Positions 1-12,011 of a stretch of 64,000 bases of DNA are shown piece by piece (the stretch's first letter is position 1; every line of letters begins with the position of its first letter). This stretch comes from Sporothrix humicola. Taxonomy: Eukaryota > Ascomycota > Sordariomycetes > Ophiostomatales > Ophiostomataceae. The stretch spans positions 1-64,000 of the forward strand of contig WNYE01000036.1 in NCBI GenBank assembly GCA_021396245.1, written 5' to 3'. Position numbers and translations under genes: made by a program. Under the pieces are notes generated by a model. That model ran no database searches and had not been told where the DNA came from. It worked only from the letters and a program-made list of their open reading frames with translations.

Positions 1-80
1 TAAGTGCTGTAAGTGCTGTAAGTGCTGTAAGTGCTGTAAGTGCTGTAAGTGCTGTAAGTGCTGTAAGTACTGTAAGTGTT
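1..80. repeat. 9-bp minisatellite at left edge
   Basis: Head-to-tail copies of TAAGTGCTG, about eight perfect units and then one or two diverged ones (TAAGTACTG, TAAGTGTTA). The array starts at base 1, so it probably extends to the left of the window. It is not a telomeric TTAGGG-type repeat. Confidence 0.95.
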
Positions 81-2057
81 ATACCAAGGCCAAAAAAAGA
101 TTCATAAGGCCAAAAGCGTTGCCATGGTGGATAAACGCACAGTTGCTGTGGCTGTATGTCAAAAGGTGCTGTGTCTGTACCAGGAGCCTCTTATCAGGGG
201 TCAACAAACAACAAAGACAAGCGTTTTTTTTTTAACATTTAATCACAATAGAAGCTCGCTTGCATTGTCGATAGTACATTATATTAATATTTCAAATGAT
301 TCACTATTCGATTCAATAGCAATGCATTTTTTATTTTTATTATTATTTCAAAACTATTGAAGCCCTTTACACACTTCCCCGCCAGCATGCTCGCTGATGA
401 TGTCAATATTGGTAGAATGCTTCTTGCGAAACCAAGCCTTGTATGATCAAACACACATATTCATAAAAATCAAGCAATCAAGCAACCTGCTGCTAGAGAT
501 GCACCGCCAGTACAAGTTTAGAATCCAAGCAATAATGGTGATCAGGCTATCAATCATTGGCAAATATTTACTTCTTTCTAGCTTCCAACGCCTACTACAG
601 GTATACAATTGAGCCGTGTGCTGGGTATATTAACTGTAGTAGCTAACCTGTATTATATTGCCTGTTCCAATACCTTCCTAGCGGTCTCGCCTCTCAAAGT
701 ATCTGCCGAGGTGCGCATGGAGAATGCGCATTGTCTTTACTTCCACTGACCACTAGGTCAAAGTCGTCAGGTGTCAGAGTAGAGTTATGCACCCGTCTTG
801 CAATAGAACAGCATCAAATCAACTCAGTTAGTAGCAGCTACTTTTTTACAACTGACATGTGCCTTTGGAAATTTATTTGGAAACCGGGTAGTGGCAGAGA
901 CGTGGTTCCCGAAAGAAGTAATGCATATGTCAAAGTACTCGTTCTAGCCATCCAGGAAAGCCAATATGAGAACTGGAGGGTCGAAACGACTGCAAATGTA
1001 GATATATCAAGAAAATTAGCTACCATCAGTCGATAAGTACAGGCCGTCTATAAAACTGATATTCATCGATGCATTGAAGGTGTTGGAGTCAGTCCAAGGC
1101 CAAGCAAGCTCGAATGCGTATGAGTAGCCCATGTACTGGGTTTGCCTTTATAATAACTGGAAGACGGGATAAATAAAATAGAATTTGGGCATAAAGCAGA
1201 TTTGACATCGCTTTTTCCATCTACAGAATATGATCATAGAGGTGACCTGGGACATTGCGTATCGCACCCTTTATGAGTAGCAAGTCTCAGCACTAATGAC
1301 AAAAGGCAAAATCCTACCGGATATGCAGGACGTACAGGTACGTCGTACAATATCAAAATTCTCAAGGCAAGAGTACCGACCAAATATCACAATTTATCCT
1401 GGTTTTCAAATGCCGGTCTCGCATCATGTTGCCTGGATGCCGTAAGGTTGGGGTTTACACTCTTAACAGAGGGCTATAGAATACCACTCTTTTACCTCAT
1501 ATGCAAGTCACAAATTTTATATACAGGATATTAATGTAGAGATGGTTTTAAAAAACGGAGTCCATTATGTTTTGGATGCACTGGTGGGAAAGTTGAAGAT
1601 GATTCTTCGAGAAGAAATTTACACGTTACATACGATTTATATAATATCCCGCAAAGTTTAAATATATTCTTAAACTATTCTCCTATATTATATATATGTA
1701 TTTTAAAAAAAATTACAATGGCACTATTAATCAAAATCTAAACATAATATCAAACCAACAGAGCGTTTACACTTTCACATTAATGTTTTTTTGTGTACGT
1801 TGTCATGCAAGGCTGTGTACAGTGCGGTTTTATACAGTACAAATGGCAGCGCACAGTAGCGCGCCTTCCCCCAACCCATCGACCCCGCGCTACTCAAGCT
1901 CCCAAGGCTGTGCCCGACCTCTTGCCGCAACTCTCAGCCTTTCCAACATTTGCATCGCATCCTGATTCCACTTTGCGCCGACTTTGCGCCCGACGAGACC
2001 ACCGCCCGCGCCGACATAGAAACCTCTGGCCACAGACAACACGGACGCAGGAGCGCG
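81..2057. other. AT-rich intergenic region
   Basis: About 2 kb with many stops in all frames and several A/T homopolymers; no gene is supported. On the minus strand at 357-450 a short stop-bounded frame ends in SEHAGGEVCKGLQ; it may be a decayed gene fragment but I cannot assign it. The GC-richer last 250 bases are probably the promoter and leader of VFA1. Confidence 0.6.
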
Positions 2058-2831
2058 ATGAGCTTCCCCAATCTCTACACGCACCGCAAGGTGGCGGAGG
2101 AATCGGCCAGGGCGTGCGACGTGTGCTACAAGCCAACATCAAGCGTCTTGATTACGCCGGAGAACAAGGTAGGCGCCCATACACCCGCCCAATGACAGCT
2201 CAACTGCTGACAGTCTAGGACTTCTTTTACATTTGCCCGAGCCACTTGAAGGAGCGCGGGTTCTGCACGCCCATTATTGACAAGGCGGCGGAAGAGGCCA
2301 AGAAGAAGAAAGCAGAGGAAGAAAAGGAAGCCAAGATGAAGGAGGAGATTGAGCGGGTAAAGAAGGAGTACGAGGAGAAGCAAAAGAAGAAGAAGGAAAA
2401 GAAGGACAAGAAGGACGACAAGGACAAGGATAAAGAAAAGGACGACGAGAAGGAGAAGGAGAAGGAGAAGGACAAAGAGAAGGAAAAGGAGAAAGACAAT
2501 GACAGCAAAGATGAAGACAAAGACAAGGTACGTTGGGCAACAACACACCATGGCATACAAAACTACAACCACTAACGCAAACAGAAGGAGGACACACCAG
2601 CAAGCGACGAGCCTCGCGTGTTTGCATTGCAAAAGTGAGTTCACTGGAAATGCTGGATCGATATCACAGCTTTCCAGTGCCTCAACCCAATGGTGACACA
2701 AGGCTAACATACACAGATTCATCTACCAACAACGAATCGAGAAGAAGCGGCAGGCCGAGATGGCCAAGCGCAACCGAGAACGGCTGGCCAATCCCAACTT
2801 CTTCCCTTCCGTCCCCAAAGGTCTGCCATGA
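2058..2831 (+). CDS. VFA1: VPS4-associated protein 1 (Vfa1)
   Basis: Four exons: 2058-2168, 2219-2527, 2585-2634 and 2717-2831, giving 194 aa; all three introns are GT-AG and the phases join cleanly. The N-terminus (RKVAEESARACDVCYKP, LITPENK, then DFFYICPSHLKERGFC after intron 1) matches the yeast Vfa1 zinc-binding module: C20-x2-C23 and C43-x2-H46, possibly C53. Residues about 55-140 are an extreme Lys/Glu/Asp-rich coiled-coil-like region. The C-terminus (LANPNFFPSVPKGLP) resembles a proline-rich MIM2 motif. In yeast Vfa1 binds the MIT domain of the AAA-ATPase Vps4 and stimulates it at endosomal ESCRT-III; that role is transferred from the family. The start is chosen because homologues begin just before the RKVA motif. 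It stands alone, without co-oriented neighbours. Confidence 0.9.
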
Positions 2832-3740
2832 CGGAGGCTTTCTACTCTCTCGGGAGCTGTCTTGTTAAGTTACAGCGGAGACATACCCCTTCCGGAAGTC
2901 CGACGATATCTGTGCCGTCGTCAATCATGAACTGTGTCTGTGGCAACGGTGACGACAGAGCCCAGACGAAAAACGAAAGACGACGGTGACGAAAGAAAAT
3001 TAACTACATCGTCCGCCTTGGCGCAGACGACCTCGACCTTGATGGGAATCATTACGACGTTCAACGGCAACGGTGTTCGGGAAATGTCGACGATGAAGAG
3101 GAGGGGAGTGTACATACGGTGACATCTCTACGTCGTCTTCATGCTGTGTTGATGCACATGGACGATGCAGCTACAATGTGGCCGGCGCCGATGCAGCGGC
3201 CGACCTGCAGGTCTCCATTGTCCGTGTTGACATGTTGGCGACACTCTTTGAGACTTTACAACACCTCTTCGACACCTCTTTTTCATTCATACCGCCCACA
3301 TCTACCACCATCATCTCCACCCCATGAAGCTTCATCCATCTTTGCACCCGTCTCTCTGCATATTCACCTGCATGCCGCCGTTGTTGATGCGCCAACGCTC
3401 GACATGCATCGAATGCGCTGGCATGCCACCCCACGATGGTGTCCATGGTGGTATTGTCTGTTCTTCCGCCATGTCTAGTCTCCGACTTTCTTTATTTTTG
3501 AGTTTATATCTTGCTTCAGCGTCTTTATCATTCCCCTCATGGCCAGCGGGTGTACGGCAAAAGGATATTTGTCTTCCGATTTCATTTTTTACTCTCGCAA
3601 TAGATTACACTTTGATTTTGATCTCTCATCATCTCACGCCCTTGTCCTCCGCATGCGTTCACCAGTTCACCTGTCTATCTTCAAGCTGGTCACCGTGCCA
3701 CATCAGAGCAATCAGTCCACTTTGATGCCTGGCATGATAC

Positions 3741-3797
3741 AGGCACAAACATAAACACAAACACAGACACATACACATACACAAGCACAAACAAGAT
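3741..3797. repeat. CA-rich low-complexity tract
   Basis: Irregular ACACAA/ACACAT units over about 55 bases, microsatellite-like. Confidence 0.85.
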
Positions 3798-3900
3798 ATC
3801 TCACCTCAGCCCAGCACAATATCCCACCAAGGCCATGCAGCCTTGCCGTTTTGGGTCCTTTTGGTATCTCGTATTGCCTTGCATGCTAAACGAACATGAC

Positions 3901-3928
3901 TGCCTTACATTGCCTTACATTGCCTTAC
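3901..3928. repeat. 10-bp tandem repeat, three units
   Basis: TGCCTTACAT repeated 2.8 times. Confidence 0.85.
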
Positions 3929-6500
3929 TGATTCCTTTGCATACTGTCTGCACACTCCTACACACTTCCTGCAGCCTTTGTCGGTGCCGTTACAGGATGT
4001 GCACTTCAAAAGTCTTGGCCCGTTCCCAGGTGGATGCATCATGGCATCACAAGACCTCGAAACCAAAATAAACCTTGATATTTCTGTTATTTTCCGTTAT
4101 TTTCACGCATCTTGCCATGCATAGTGTGTATTTCTATGCATCGTTTTTGGCTCAACAAACACCGACAGCACAAACGACACGCCCCCTCCCTGGCAGTCAA
4201 AAGGAATCAGGACAACGCCAAGCCCGCAATAGTCGTTGGCCACCGATATTTTTTTGAAGAGACTGGAACCAGAAAACCATTAAACAGTCAAAACACTTAC
4301 AAGTACACAAAAGGGACCTGACAGCAAAAATACACCGGCCAGACTCCGCATTAGTTGCACAAGGTCAAAGAAACCCAAAATCCCGGGGTAGCAAGCGAAA
4401 CTCGGAGCGGCCGTTGATTTTTCTTGGCCATTTCTTGTTTTCTTTTCCACCTTCTTTTCTTATGTATGTTCAATCCTTCTTGCATCCCACGAAAAGCCAA
4501 AAGGCGACGACAAACATGTGTTCAAGGAACAAACACGATGGATCCTTTATTGCCAACTTTATTCTCATCCACAGAAACTTTTTGGGATCTTTTTGGGGGA
4601 TCAAAGACCAAAAAGTGGGACAAAGGATTGACAGCAAAATGTCCACAGGTCCGCCTTTTCCTTTTTTTTTTTTGTGCCCTCTGTTCCATTTCTGCCAAAT
4701 CCTTCAGAAATGCTCGCCATTCTGATTCTGGGTACACCCCTCTCAGCCGCTGTGGTCCTTGTGTTTCTTCCCTTTCCCTCTCTCTGAACGCCCCCTCCAA
4801 AAGCGTGTTAGTGCTTACGGCTGCTGACGCCTTTCATGTCGTCGTTCCCTTTTGTTCCTCTCTACCCTCTATTTTTCTATCCACCATCACAACAGCCTTC
4901 GGGGAATGCATGCACGAAAGCAAGCGAAGTTGACAAAGAAGAAGAAGCAGTCCGTAGCGGGCCACGGACGGGTAATGATGGGGGTGGGTGATAGGAGGGT
5001 GGATGGAGTTGAAGTGGAGGGAATATTGAATTTATTGGACCCTTAAAAGCCGAGTGAACTTCTTCCCTTTCTTTTTCAATACGTCGTATGGGCAGCCCTT
5101 GCACGTCATTGTCCCTTGTGTCATTGCCATCTTGGAACAAATCTGATGTCGGATACACAGTATTCAAACAAAATTCAGAGTGCCCGGAGAAAGGCAAACT
5201 TGTGACACTTACACACTCTCTCGTCAACACCATATTGGCAATTGCCTGCCGCGCGCTTCACCTTAAACTGCAGTTCCGACATCCATCGTCACCGCCTGCC
5301 AACATGCATCTCCTTGTCCCCTTGGCTTGACCTTGTCGACCATGTCGTTTAAACAAAACTCGCCTTCTGTTTGTGTACTAGCTGGACTGTCCATCAACTC
5401 CATTTTGGACCACGGGGGTCCCTGTCAACTCTCCAGCGCCCATCGCAGTGCCCATCGGACGGGGCCATAATTTGACGGGGATGCAGCGCCATTGCAGGGC
5501 ATCGGCCGTTGGATGAAAGGAAGCGGGCTGCAGGAAGACAAAAGGACCAGACAGACGCCGTCTGCCGTTCTCTTCCGTCTTTAGTTCTCGTCCGCCGAGT
5601 GCCCGTTACTCTTTCTTGACTCTCCGCCATTTCCCTCCTTCTCACTACAGGGAGTGTCTTCCTGCAGTGCCAGGTCATCATACCTTTGCGATAGCTTGAC
5701 TGCCGGCCATTCGCTTGTCCGGCTGCATCGTGCATATGTACGTCGAAGACTGTCGATGATATTTGTGTTTTGTATTCGATTTTCTTATTTGAATTTTGTA
5801 TTTGAGTTATCTTGTCCCCCTTTCCTCTTTGGCTCTAGAACATATTGTTGTCCCTGTATCGTCCCTGCAAACAGTCTGTTAGCTGCCTGTAGTGTCCTGC
5901 AAGAAGATGACCGCCGCAGATGGCGCATCCTTTCGATGTTTTCTAGCTTAACTTTGCCCATGCCTGGTGTTCTTCATTGCATGTCGTGATGAAAGTCTCT
6001 TTTTGTACATGTACCTTTTTGTTTCCAAAATGCAATCTGATCAATGAGGCCCTTGATTTCACCCCACGATGTTATTTCAAATGGTGGACGAACTGCTGTT
6101 TATCCCGCCCCTTTATTATTTCCATTTGGGGATCCCTCTGAATGCTTGTCTGTCTTTGATCAACAAATACTCCCCGGCTAAAGCAATGTGACGTATCTTC
6201 GTCTCCTTCTGCTCCGTAATTTGCTCCTATTTCCTTTTCAAATGCACAGGTCTTGTCCCTGTGTCTCCCTGTCTCTCCTCTGCCTCGACCTGTTTGCAAT
6301 CCTTCAAGGCTGTTAAGGCCGCCCAAAGTTCCAAAGATGCGGTTTGCACCCTGGCTTTTAGGGGAGAAGCCTTTCTCTTTCCAGCCTGGTGTGATTTTAT
6401 TTGCTAGCATTTGCTGGCCAACTCCCATGAGCGCTTTTTTCGAGTTTTGATTTCTTTCCTGTTGAGGCAGTTGGAGCCATTCAACGATCTCCAAAAACAA

Positions 6501-6524
6501 GCATCCAAGCATCCAAGCATCCAA
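6501..6524. repeat. 8-bp tandem repeat, three units
   Basis: GCATCCAA repeated three times exactly. Confidence 0.85.
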
Positions 6525-7534
6525 GGAAGATAAACCATGAAATCCAGGGCAGTGCACAGACAAAGGGAACGAAGGAAAGTACGACCTATGTAAGAGACAA
6601 AAGTACGTTTGGGGCACGGGGTACACCGCCTCGGTCGCCAATCTTGTCTCGCTTCTATCCTTGAATCCTTTTGTGCCACATACAGGGCTATTTTGGAGAA
6701 AGCAATGACCAGGCTCCCAGGCGAGCCAGGCGTTCTCCTGTCAAGCTTTTTTTTTCTGGCGTTTCATTGGCCCACACACTTGCAACCATTGTATTTTTGT
6801 TTATATTCATTATGCGACTCCTCTTTTTTTCTCTTTCAAAAATGCAAATCCCTTCAGTCATATTCTTGCACAGTCAAACCCGAGCTTCGACCGGCAGTGG
6901 TCGATGAAGCGCCCTATGCGCCGCGACGGTCTTTTGTTCATTTATTTTTTATTTTTGTTTCGCGTGTATTTGGAAGGTGTCATTTGTGCAAAACCATGTT
7001 GGACCGAATATAAACCGAACATCTTCACCGTAAATCTGATTGCGAAATATACGTGCAAATATCATCGCATTAAATCCAAAATGTTGTAGGATCGCCTTCA
7101 TATCGCTCCGTTGATGTTTTAGGCATCTTACCGGGAAGACTCGCGTCCTCTGATTTTATTGAAACTTTGGCATATCACAGGACTGGACGTCGCAACTGTA
7201 GCATTTCCGTGATATTCTGTAATATATTACAGGACCTCACTGATCCTTTCAGCAATGGCACTCACTCATATTCTGTTTTGGGCAACAGTGCATGGCCTGA
7301 ACAGGCAAGCAAAGTACGAGAAGGATCAGGTTACAGAGAAGGCTCTACCCATTAAATTGGTCCGGAAAGCTGACGATTGTCAGCACAACTGGGCAGCCCT
7401 GTATCATCACGCTGTAACAAAGCCTCTCACCAGAGGCACATTTTACGGAACTTCAACAAAGCACATCTTATCGGATGTCCCGGTGTTGTGTCCTCCGGTA
7501 ATACTCAGTAGAGATACCCGATAATATCTACGAC

Positions 7535-7700
7535 GTAAATTACATCCGAAACTGTTTTGCTTCCTGTAACAGTTGCACTAGGTCTTCGGAGACCGCGCTC
7601 GACGGAGCATTCTTTCTTGTGTAAGCCCTAAGCCTGAGGGGGACACCCTCCAGAACGGCAGCCTTTTCGACGGAGGCGGCCTCTGCCGGCGGGCAAGGAG
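7535..7700 (-). other. GC-rich patch with a stop-bounded minus-strand frame
   Basis: Against AT-richer surroundings, this patch has a minus-strand frame of about 55 codons. It contains PPAEAASVEKAAVLEGVPL and SEDLVQLLQEAKQ and ends at a stop near 7540. The amino-acid composition is protein-like and there is a possible intron end (TTTAG) just upstream. I do not recognise the family. An alternative frame is also open because of the GC content, so this may be a decayed gene or element remnant or simply chance. Confidence 0.2.
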
Positions 7701-8558
7701 CCAAAAATAAGTCGAAAAACTAAATCGTTGGCAAGACAGGTCAGATATATTTTGGCCGACGGCGCCCGTTTCGTCGGGATGTGGTGCCGTCAGCCTTGGG
7801 CAACGGGCAAAGTCGATAAAAGGAAAGAAAAGTCGAGATGATTACGACACTGTCTCCCCATACACAAAGGGCCAGAGACACAGTCGAGACAGTGCAGTGT
7901 CGAAAGGGGGGCATAAGAAATTAGTGCGCCGCCCTACCGATGGAGCATCTTGGCTCGAAGCAGATAGTCAGTTACGAAAGAGGGATGATGGAGGTCGGCG
8001 AGCTGACGGAAGGCGGAACAAAAGATGACGGAAAGGTGGGAATGTTGGAGGGAAGGAAGTAAGGTATGAGTGCGAGGTGGGATGTGATGACACTCCTTTT
8101 TTTTCGGGATGACACCATACTTTGGGTGTAAGTTGCGAAAATGTACGTCGTACGTTAAAAGATGACGGTGATTGACAGCAGGTGACAGGTGACATTTCCT
8201 CACCTTTCACCGACCACACCGAAGATAAGAATAGCGAGAAGACCGAGGAAAGTAAAGAGTGATTAAATAAAATAAAGTAGTGAAAAGTGAGACCAAAATA
8301 AAACAAGGCTATTTCTCACAACTGTTCACTTACACTGGCTAATAACTGCCGATCCCAAACCAGATACTAGTAGGATTTATGCGAGGCTACCAGGAATATT
8401 TTCAAACTTGGTTCTCGAGGCTGTGCAGTTTCACTGATTTTCAATGTTGCACACAAGAAGAAAGAGGACATGGTTTAAGCATTGCATCAGTCGTCATTCG
8501 TATTTTCTTCGTTTTATCTAATTTTTATCTAATTTTCTTTTTCTTCTTCTTTTCGTAT

Positions 8559-9746
8559 TTACACCTTACTCGGGCCTTTCACACCCGGTGGCGAGCGGAT
8601 GTTGTATGGATTGCCATTTGTTCCATCCGCAGTAGGCACAACAATGCGGTCCACTCGGCTGGGCTGCAGCGAAAAGGCCGGACACACCCAGGCGCGGCAC
8701 GTGCACTTGAAGCCTTGCCACGAGTAGCGGCCGACTTGAGCATTGCACCGCATGTTGGGGCACACAAGCCGGCCCTCGAGTGCTCCCTCTTCCAGGACAG
8801 GGCGCATCCATGACAGAGGCTCGACAAAGTGGTGGTTGCAGGCGGCCGGTGGCGGACGGCCTTCGACGGTCTCGGGCGGCTCGTGGGGGACAATAAATTG
8901 GGAGCCGGCCAAGACACGGCGGCAGACCTTGCAACGGAGCTGGACGTTTTGATCTGCCGAAGCATTGTTCTTTTCTTCAGCCTCTCCTCCATCCAGCTCC
9001 GCCTCTGCTGCCGCCGCATCTTTTGCCTTGCTTGCCTCTTCGTCGCCAAACCATAGACGGCCCGGTGCGCGGCCAATGCGAGTGCTTTCCTCGACATCCT
9101 TCTCGTAGAGCCAGCGCTGGTAGGCCGGTCGGCGCTCGACGGCATCGGGCGAGCCAGCTGGGCAGCCCATGCGCCACCACATGACGAGCTGCCGCATAAA
9201 CCCAGGGTTGGGCTCGACGATCGGGCGGGCTTCACGGACGAGGGCCAGTGCTCGGCGCAATGCGTCTTCGGCCACGGCTGGCGCGTATTTTTGCGTGCCC
9301 TTGGGTGTCTCGCCGGATACATCGTCTGCTGCACCATTTGCTGTGCGAAATTTCTCGGGATGCTTCCACATCAGGTAGGCGATCACGGCCGTCGACGACC
9401 GCGACTTGCCCATGGCGCAGTGGACGTAGACGGCGCCATTTCTTTCTCCCTCTCCCTCTTCGTCGCCATCCTTGTTGCCAGACTCTAAGCCGTGGTCAAT
9501 AAAGCGCACGATGCGCGGAAAGTGCACCAGCAAATCCTCGTCTTCAACATCGTCCACGTCCACAAAGACCCGAGTCCGTGGCCGGGTCTGCGGCCGCGCT
9601 GCAATCTCGGCCTTTTCCTTGGCCGTGTACTGCAGCACCGACAGGATGTGCGAGATGTCGTGGCTGTCGAGCAGCTTCTCCTGGCTGACGACGAAGGCGC
9701 TGCCAATGTAGAGGTTGTCCTCACCGGGTATCCTGTCGAGGGGCAT
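8559..9746 (-). CDS. YVH1: Dual-specificity phosphatase Yvh1
   Basis: Single exon, 395 aa. Residues about 10-195 form the dual-specificity phosphatase domain: NLYIGSAFVVS at 11-21 and the P-loop HCAMGKSRSST at 109-119 with catalytic Cys110. The C-terminal 120 residues carry the Yvh1 zinc-binding domain: RCKVCRRVLAGSQF (C272, C275), CNHHFVEPLSWM (C303), LVCPNMRCNAQVGRYSWQGFKC in outline (C329, C334, C348) and CRAWVCPAF. In yeast this domain, rather than catalysis, is needed to release Mrt4 during cytoplasmic 60S ribosome maturation; that role is transferred from the family. The frame stays open upstream to about 10166, but the Met at 9746 is preferred because family members start a few residues before the LYIG strand. 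An Asp/Glu-rich insert (residues 63-104) and a linker at 137-160 lie beside the P-loop. Confidence 0.93.
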   Translation of the reverse strand: MPLDRIPGEDNLYIGSAFVVSQEKLLDSHDISHILSVLQYTAKEKAEIAARPQTRPRTRVFVDVDDVEDEDLLVHFPRIVRFIDHGLESGNKDGDEEGEGERNGAVYVHCAMGKSRSSTAVIAYLMWKHPEKFRTANGAADDVSGETPKGTQKYAPAVAEDALRRALALVREARPIVEPNPGFMRQLVMWWRMGCPAGSPDAVERRPAYQRWLYEKDVEESTRIGRAPGRLWFGDEEASKAKDAAAAEAELDGGEAEEKNNASADQNVQLRCKVCRRVLAGSQFIVPHEPPETVEGRPPPAACNHHFVEPLSWMRPVLEEGALEGRLVCPNMRCNAQVGRYSWQGFKCTCRAWVCPAFSLQPSRVDRIVVPTADGTNGNPYNIRSPPGVKGPSKV

Positions 9747-11041
9747 TTTGGTGGTGATCTCGAAGGATATTGATTGGGATTTGGGTTGCGACCTCCTGCA
9801 ATTACCGGCAACACTTGGCTTGAACGGGACTCGTATGTCGTATTGCCCCGCGCTTGATTGTGACTGCCGGGGGGGTCTGTCGTTATGGTGAGCCGTGCAG
9901 AATACGGGAATCCTCGTTACCGAGTACGTGATTTGATGGGATGTCGTTGAAAAAGGTAAAGTACGGAAAGTAAGGTTTGGCGACAAGGCCCGACAAGCTA
10001 ACATCACCCCCACCAACCAAAGCTTGGAGAAGGCTGCCAGAAAAAAATTCTGCCAGGCACTGATTGCTGGCTCTCGTTGGCTGTCAGTGGCGGGCCTTGT
10101 TAGGCTGGCGCGAAAGACGACCCTTGCCCCGCCATGCCGCGCAAAATCAAGTCCCCAAAAGCCCAAAAGCGGTCAATCGTGGTGCTATTGCGACGCTACA
10201 AGAGCTCTCATTATTGTCAGAAGGAGCCTCGCCCAGAGCTGGTCGGCGTCTTACCGTCTTACATCTGACCTTTTGACTCCTTCCATGTCTGCCTACTCTC
10301 ACCTTTTCCACCTTTTTTTGCGACCGTTCTTTTCGCGATCATTCCTCCTTTTTGACCCTTTAGGAATAAGGAACGAAGGAACGAATAGCGGAACGTTTTC
10401 CGTAGCCAAGCATCGACATTTCCCTTCTCATCCATCCTCGTCTTGTTTAGTTTAAGCACTGCTCCTCTTTGAATGTCACAGTCTTCCTTACGCCTCACCT
10501 TGAACATGCACAAAGCTGTAAACAATAAAACCATGCAGTCATTTCGGGTTTTGGACATTTTGCACACAGACATGGGACAGGCAGACAAAACAAAAGAGTA
10601 AGCCCCCGCCTCACACCTATGTAATTCACGTTCGGATTCTGACAGATCTCACCTCATTCTTTCTTCAAAATCCTTGCCTCCGGTAGCAAAAACACGAAAT
10701 GACGCTCCGATGATGGAAAACAAAGCACGGAGTTTCTGTGAATTTAGTATTATTCCGCGAGAGAAGCAAAAGGACAAAACAAACACTCCTACGGAGTACA
10801 CTCCATTATTTACAGCCTCCTTCCATCACATCCCCACTACAACCTTGCCGGACGAATCCGGCAAAGCAAGTACGAGATTGTCCTTGTCCTTGGGGTGTGT
10901 CTGCCTGTCATTCTCATGATGAACAAGTGCGGGGGACAAGATGACGGGCGGTCCAGACGATAAGATGAAAATGGGGGTAAAAAAAGGAGGCGTCCAAGGC
11001 TGAGAGGCATACTCCGGTTGGTGCGCCGCAGACTTGCTTTT
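9747..11041. other. Intergenic region upstream of YVH1
   Basis: Contains the YVH1 promoter and 5' leader (minus strand). The YVH1 frame stays open without a stop to about 10166, so an alternative upstream start cannot be fully excluded. One TACGGAGTA copy lies at 10790-10798. No other gene is supported. Confidence 0.6.
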
Positions 11042-11215
11042 TCAAGGAGTGTCGACATCAGACACGGGTCTGCTTTTGGCAGCTTTTTGCGCCTGCCAAC
11101 CCTTTGGGGGGCCTGGCCCTGAATAGAAATGAAACAGGAAATCAGAAAAAGAAATAGAAACGGCACGGACTCACGACTCACGGACGCCTTGTTTCCCTAC
11201 AAGGCTTCTCTCCAT
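11042..11215 (-). CDS. Candidate spliced microprotein, 36 aa
   Basis: Two putative exons, 11215-11182 and 11118-11042, separated by a 63-nt intron. The intron starts GTGAGT, has a CTGAT-like branch site and a T-rich tract, and ends TTCAG. Exon 1 encodes MERSLVGKQGV plus one base; exon 2 restores an Arg codon and runs through PGPPKGWQAQKAAKSRP to VSDVDTP and TGA. Three things support it: the splice sites are textbook, the phase joins without a stop, and the peptide is unlike the low-complexity background. I do not recognise a family. There is no signal peptide or membrane segment; it is basic with Gly/Pro turns. It could instead be the last two exons of a longer gene, but a stop lies nine codons before the Met in the same frame. 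Conservation is untested. Confidence 0.45.
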
Positions 11216-12011
11216 CCCAAGAAAATATAAGGATGGGGGCTAGGCTGGTTCCAGGCAGATTCCGAATGCCAAAATGTCAGCCCAAGTTGTCCCGACCTCC
11301 GTCCATCGTACTCCGTATTTCCTCCACATGCACGTTCCTGCTCCTGAAAAGTACGACTTACTACCAAGATAAAAGATATACGATATACGATACGAGTAAT
11401 GGTAGCATGTAAAGTGGCAAGGTGGTAATGTTTGATTGTGAATTGTAAATAGTGGATTTTTGGTCATTTTGCTAAGCTATTGCGGCACTTTGCGAGGCAA
11501 AAGCCAGCCCAAGAAAGTTAAAGTGAAAAAGTCATACCTCATGGTCACATCTTGCTCTTCAAGAGTGGATTCTCCTGCCCAGATATTCCTTGCCTGCTTA
11601 TTTTCAATTTTCAATAACCCCTCCTCTTCTCTCCAAAATCAGCGCAGACATCAACGAAAAGCAAAATGGGTGTATCGTGGTGACGAGGGGAACAAAATAA
11701 AGGGAAAAGACTAGAGTAGTAGAATACCAAAAACATGTATGATGGGGATAAAAGAATAAAAAAGTAGAAGAGGATTTTAAAAAGACGAGTATCCAAATGA
11801 CCCTTTGAAACCAATGAACCCAAACCCTTTAACTGGTGTAACACATGCACCAAGAGTAAAAACAAAAATAAAAACAAAAAAAGACAATGATAATGAAAAA
11901 CAAAACCCAAGTAACCCTTTTCACCTTTCTTTTCTGGTATACCGATTTGTCGTAAGAAACAAAATCAATTCGTCATCATAAAATGAAGAGACCAGCCCCC
12001 AGATTGCCGGA
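11216..12011. other. Intergenic region
   Basis: About 800 bases. They include the presumed promoter of the candidate microprotein, with one TACTCCGTA copy at 11309-11317 about 100 bases upstream of its ATG, and the 3' end of the zinc-finger gene. The 11700-11950 part is A-rich. No gene is seen. Confidence 0.6.

Larger units (their letters stand above)
2832..8558. other. Long intergenic region between VFA1 and YVH1
   Basis: No gene is supported over 5.7 kb. It should hold the 3' ends of the two convergent flanking genes. It contains a CA-rich tract, small tandem repeats, many T- and C-rich tracts and open frames of up to about 190 codons (minus strand 6072-6641) with no recognisable domain. 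A GC-rich patch at about 7535-7700 is noted separately. Confidence 0.6.

Noticed and set aside
2126..2722. Leu/Val-rich 198-codon minus frame opposite VFA1
   Set aside because: Antisense of the Lys/Glu-rich VFA1 coding region; the hydrophobicity is a complement artefact.
6072..6641. 189-codon minus-strand frame
   Set aside because: No domain, irregular composition, no promoter or intron evidence.
9747..10166. Extending YVH1 upstream by 140 residues to use the whole open frame
   Set aside because: Family members start just before the LYIG strand; the upstream translation has no conserved feature and includes the leader.
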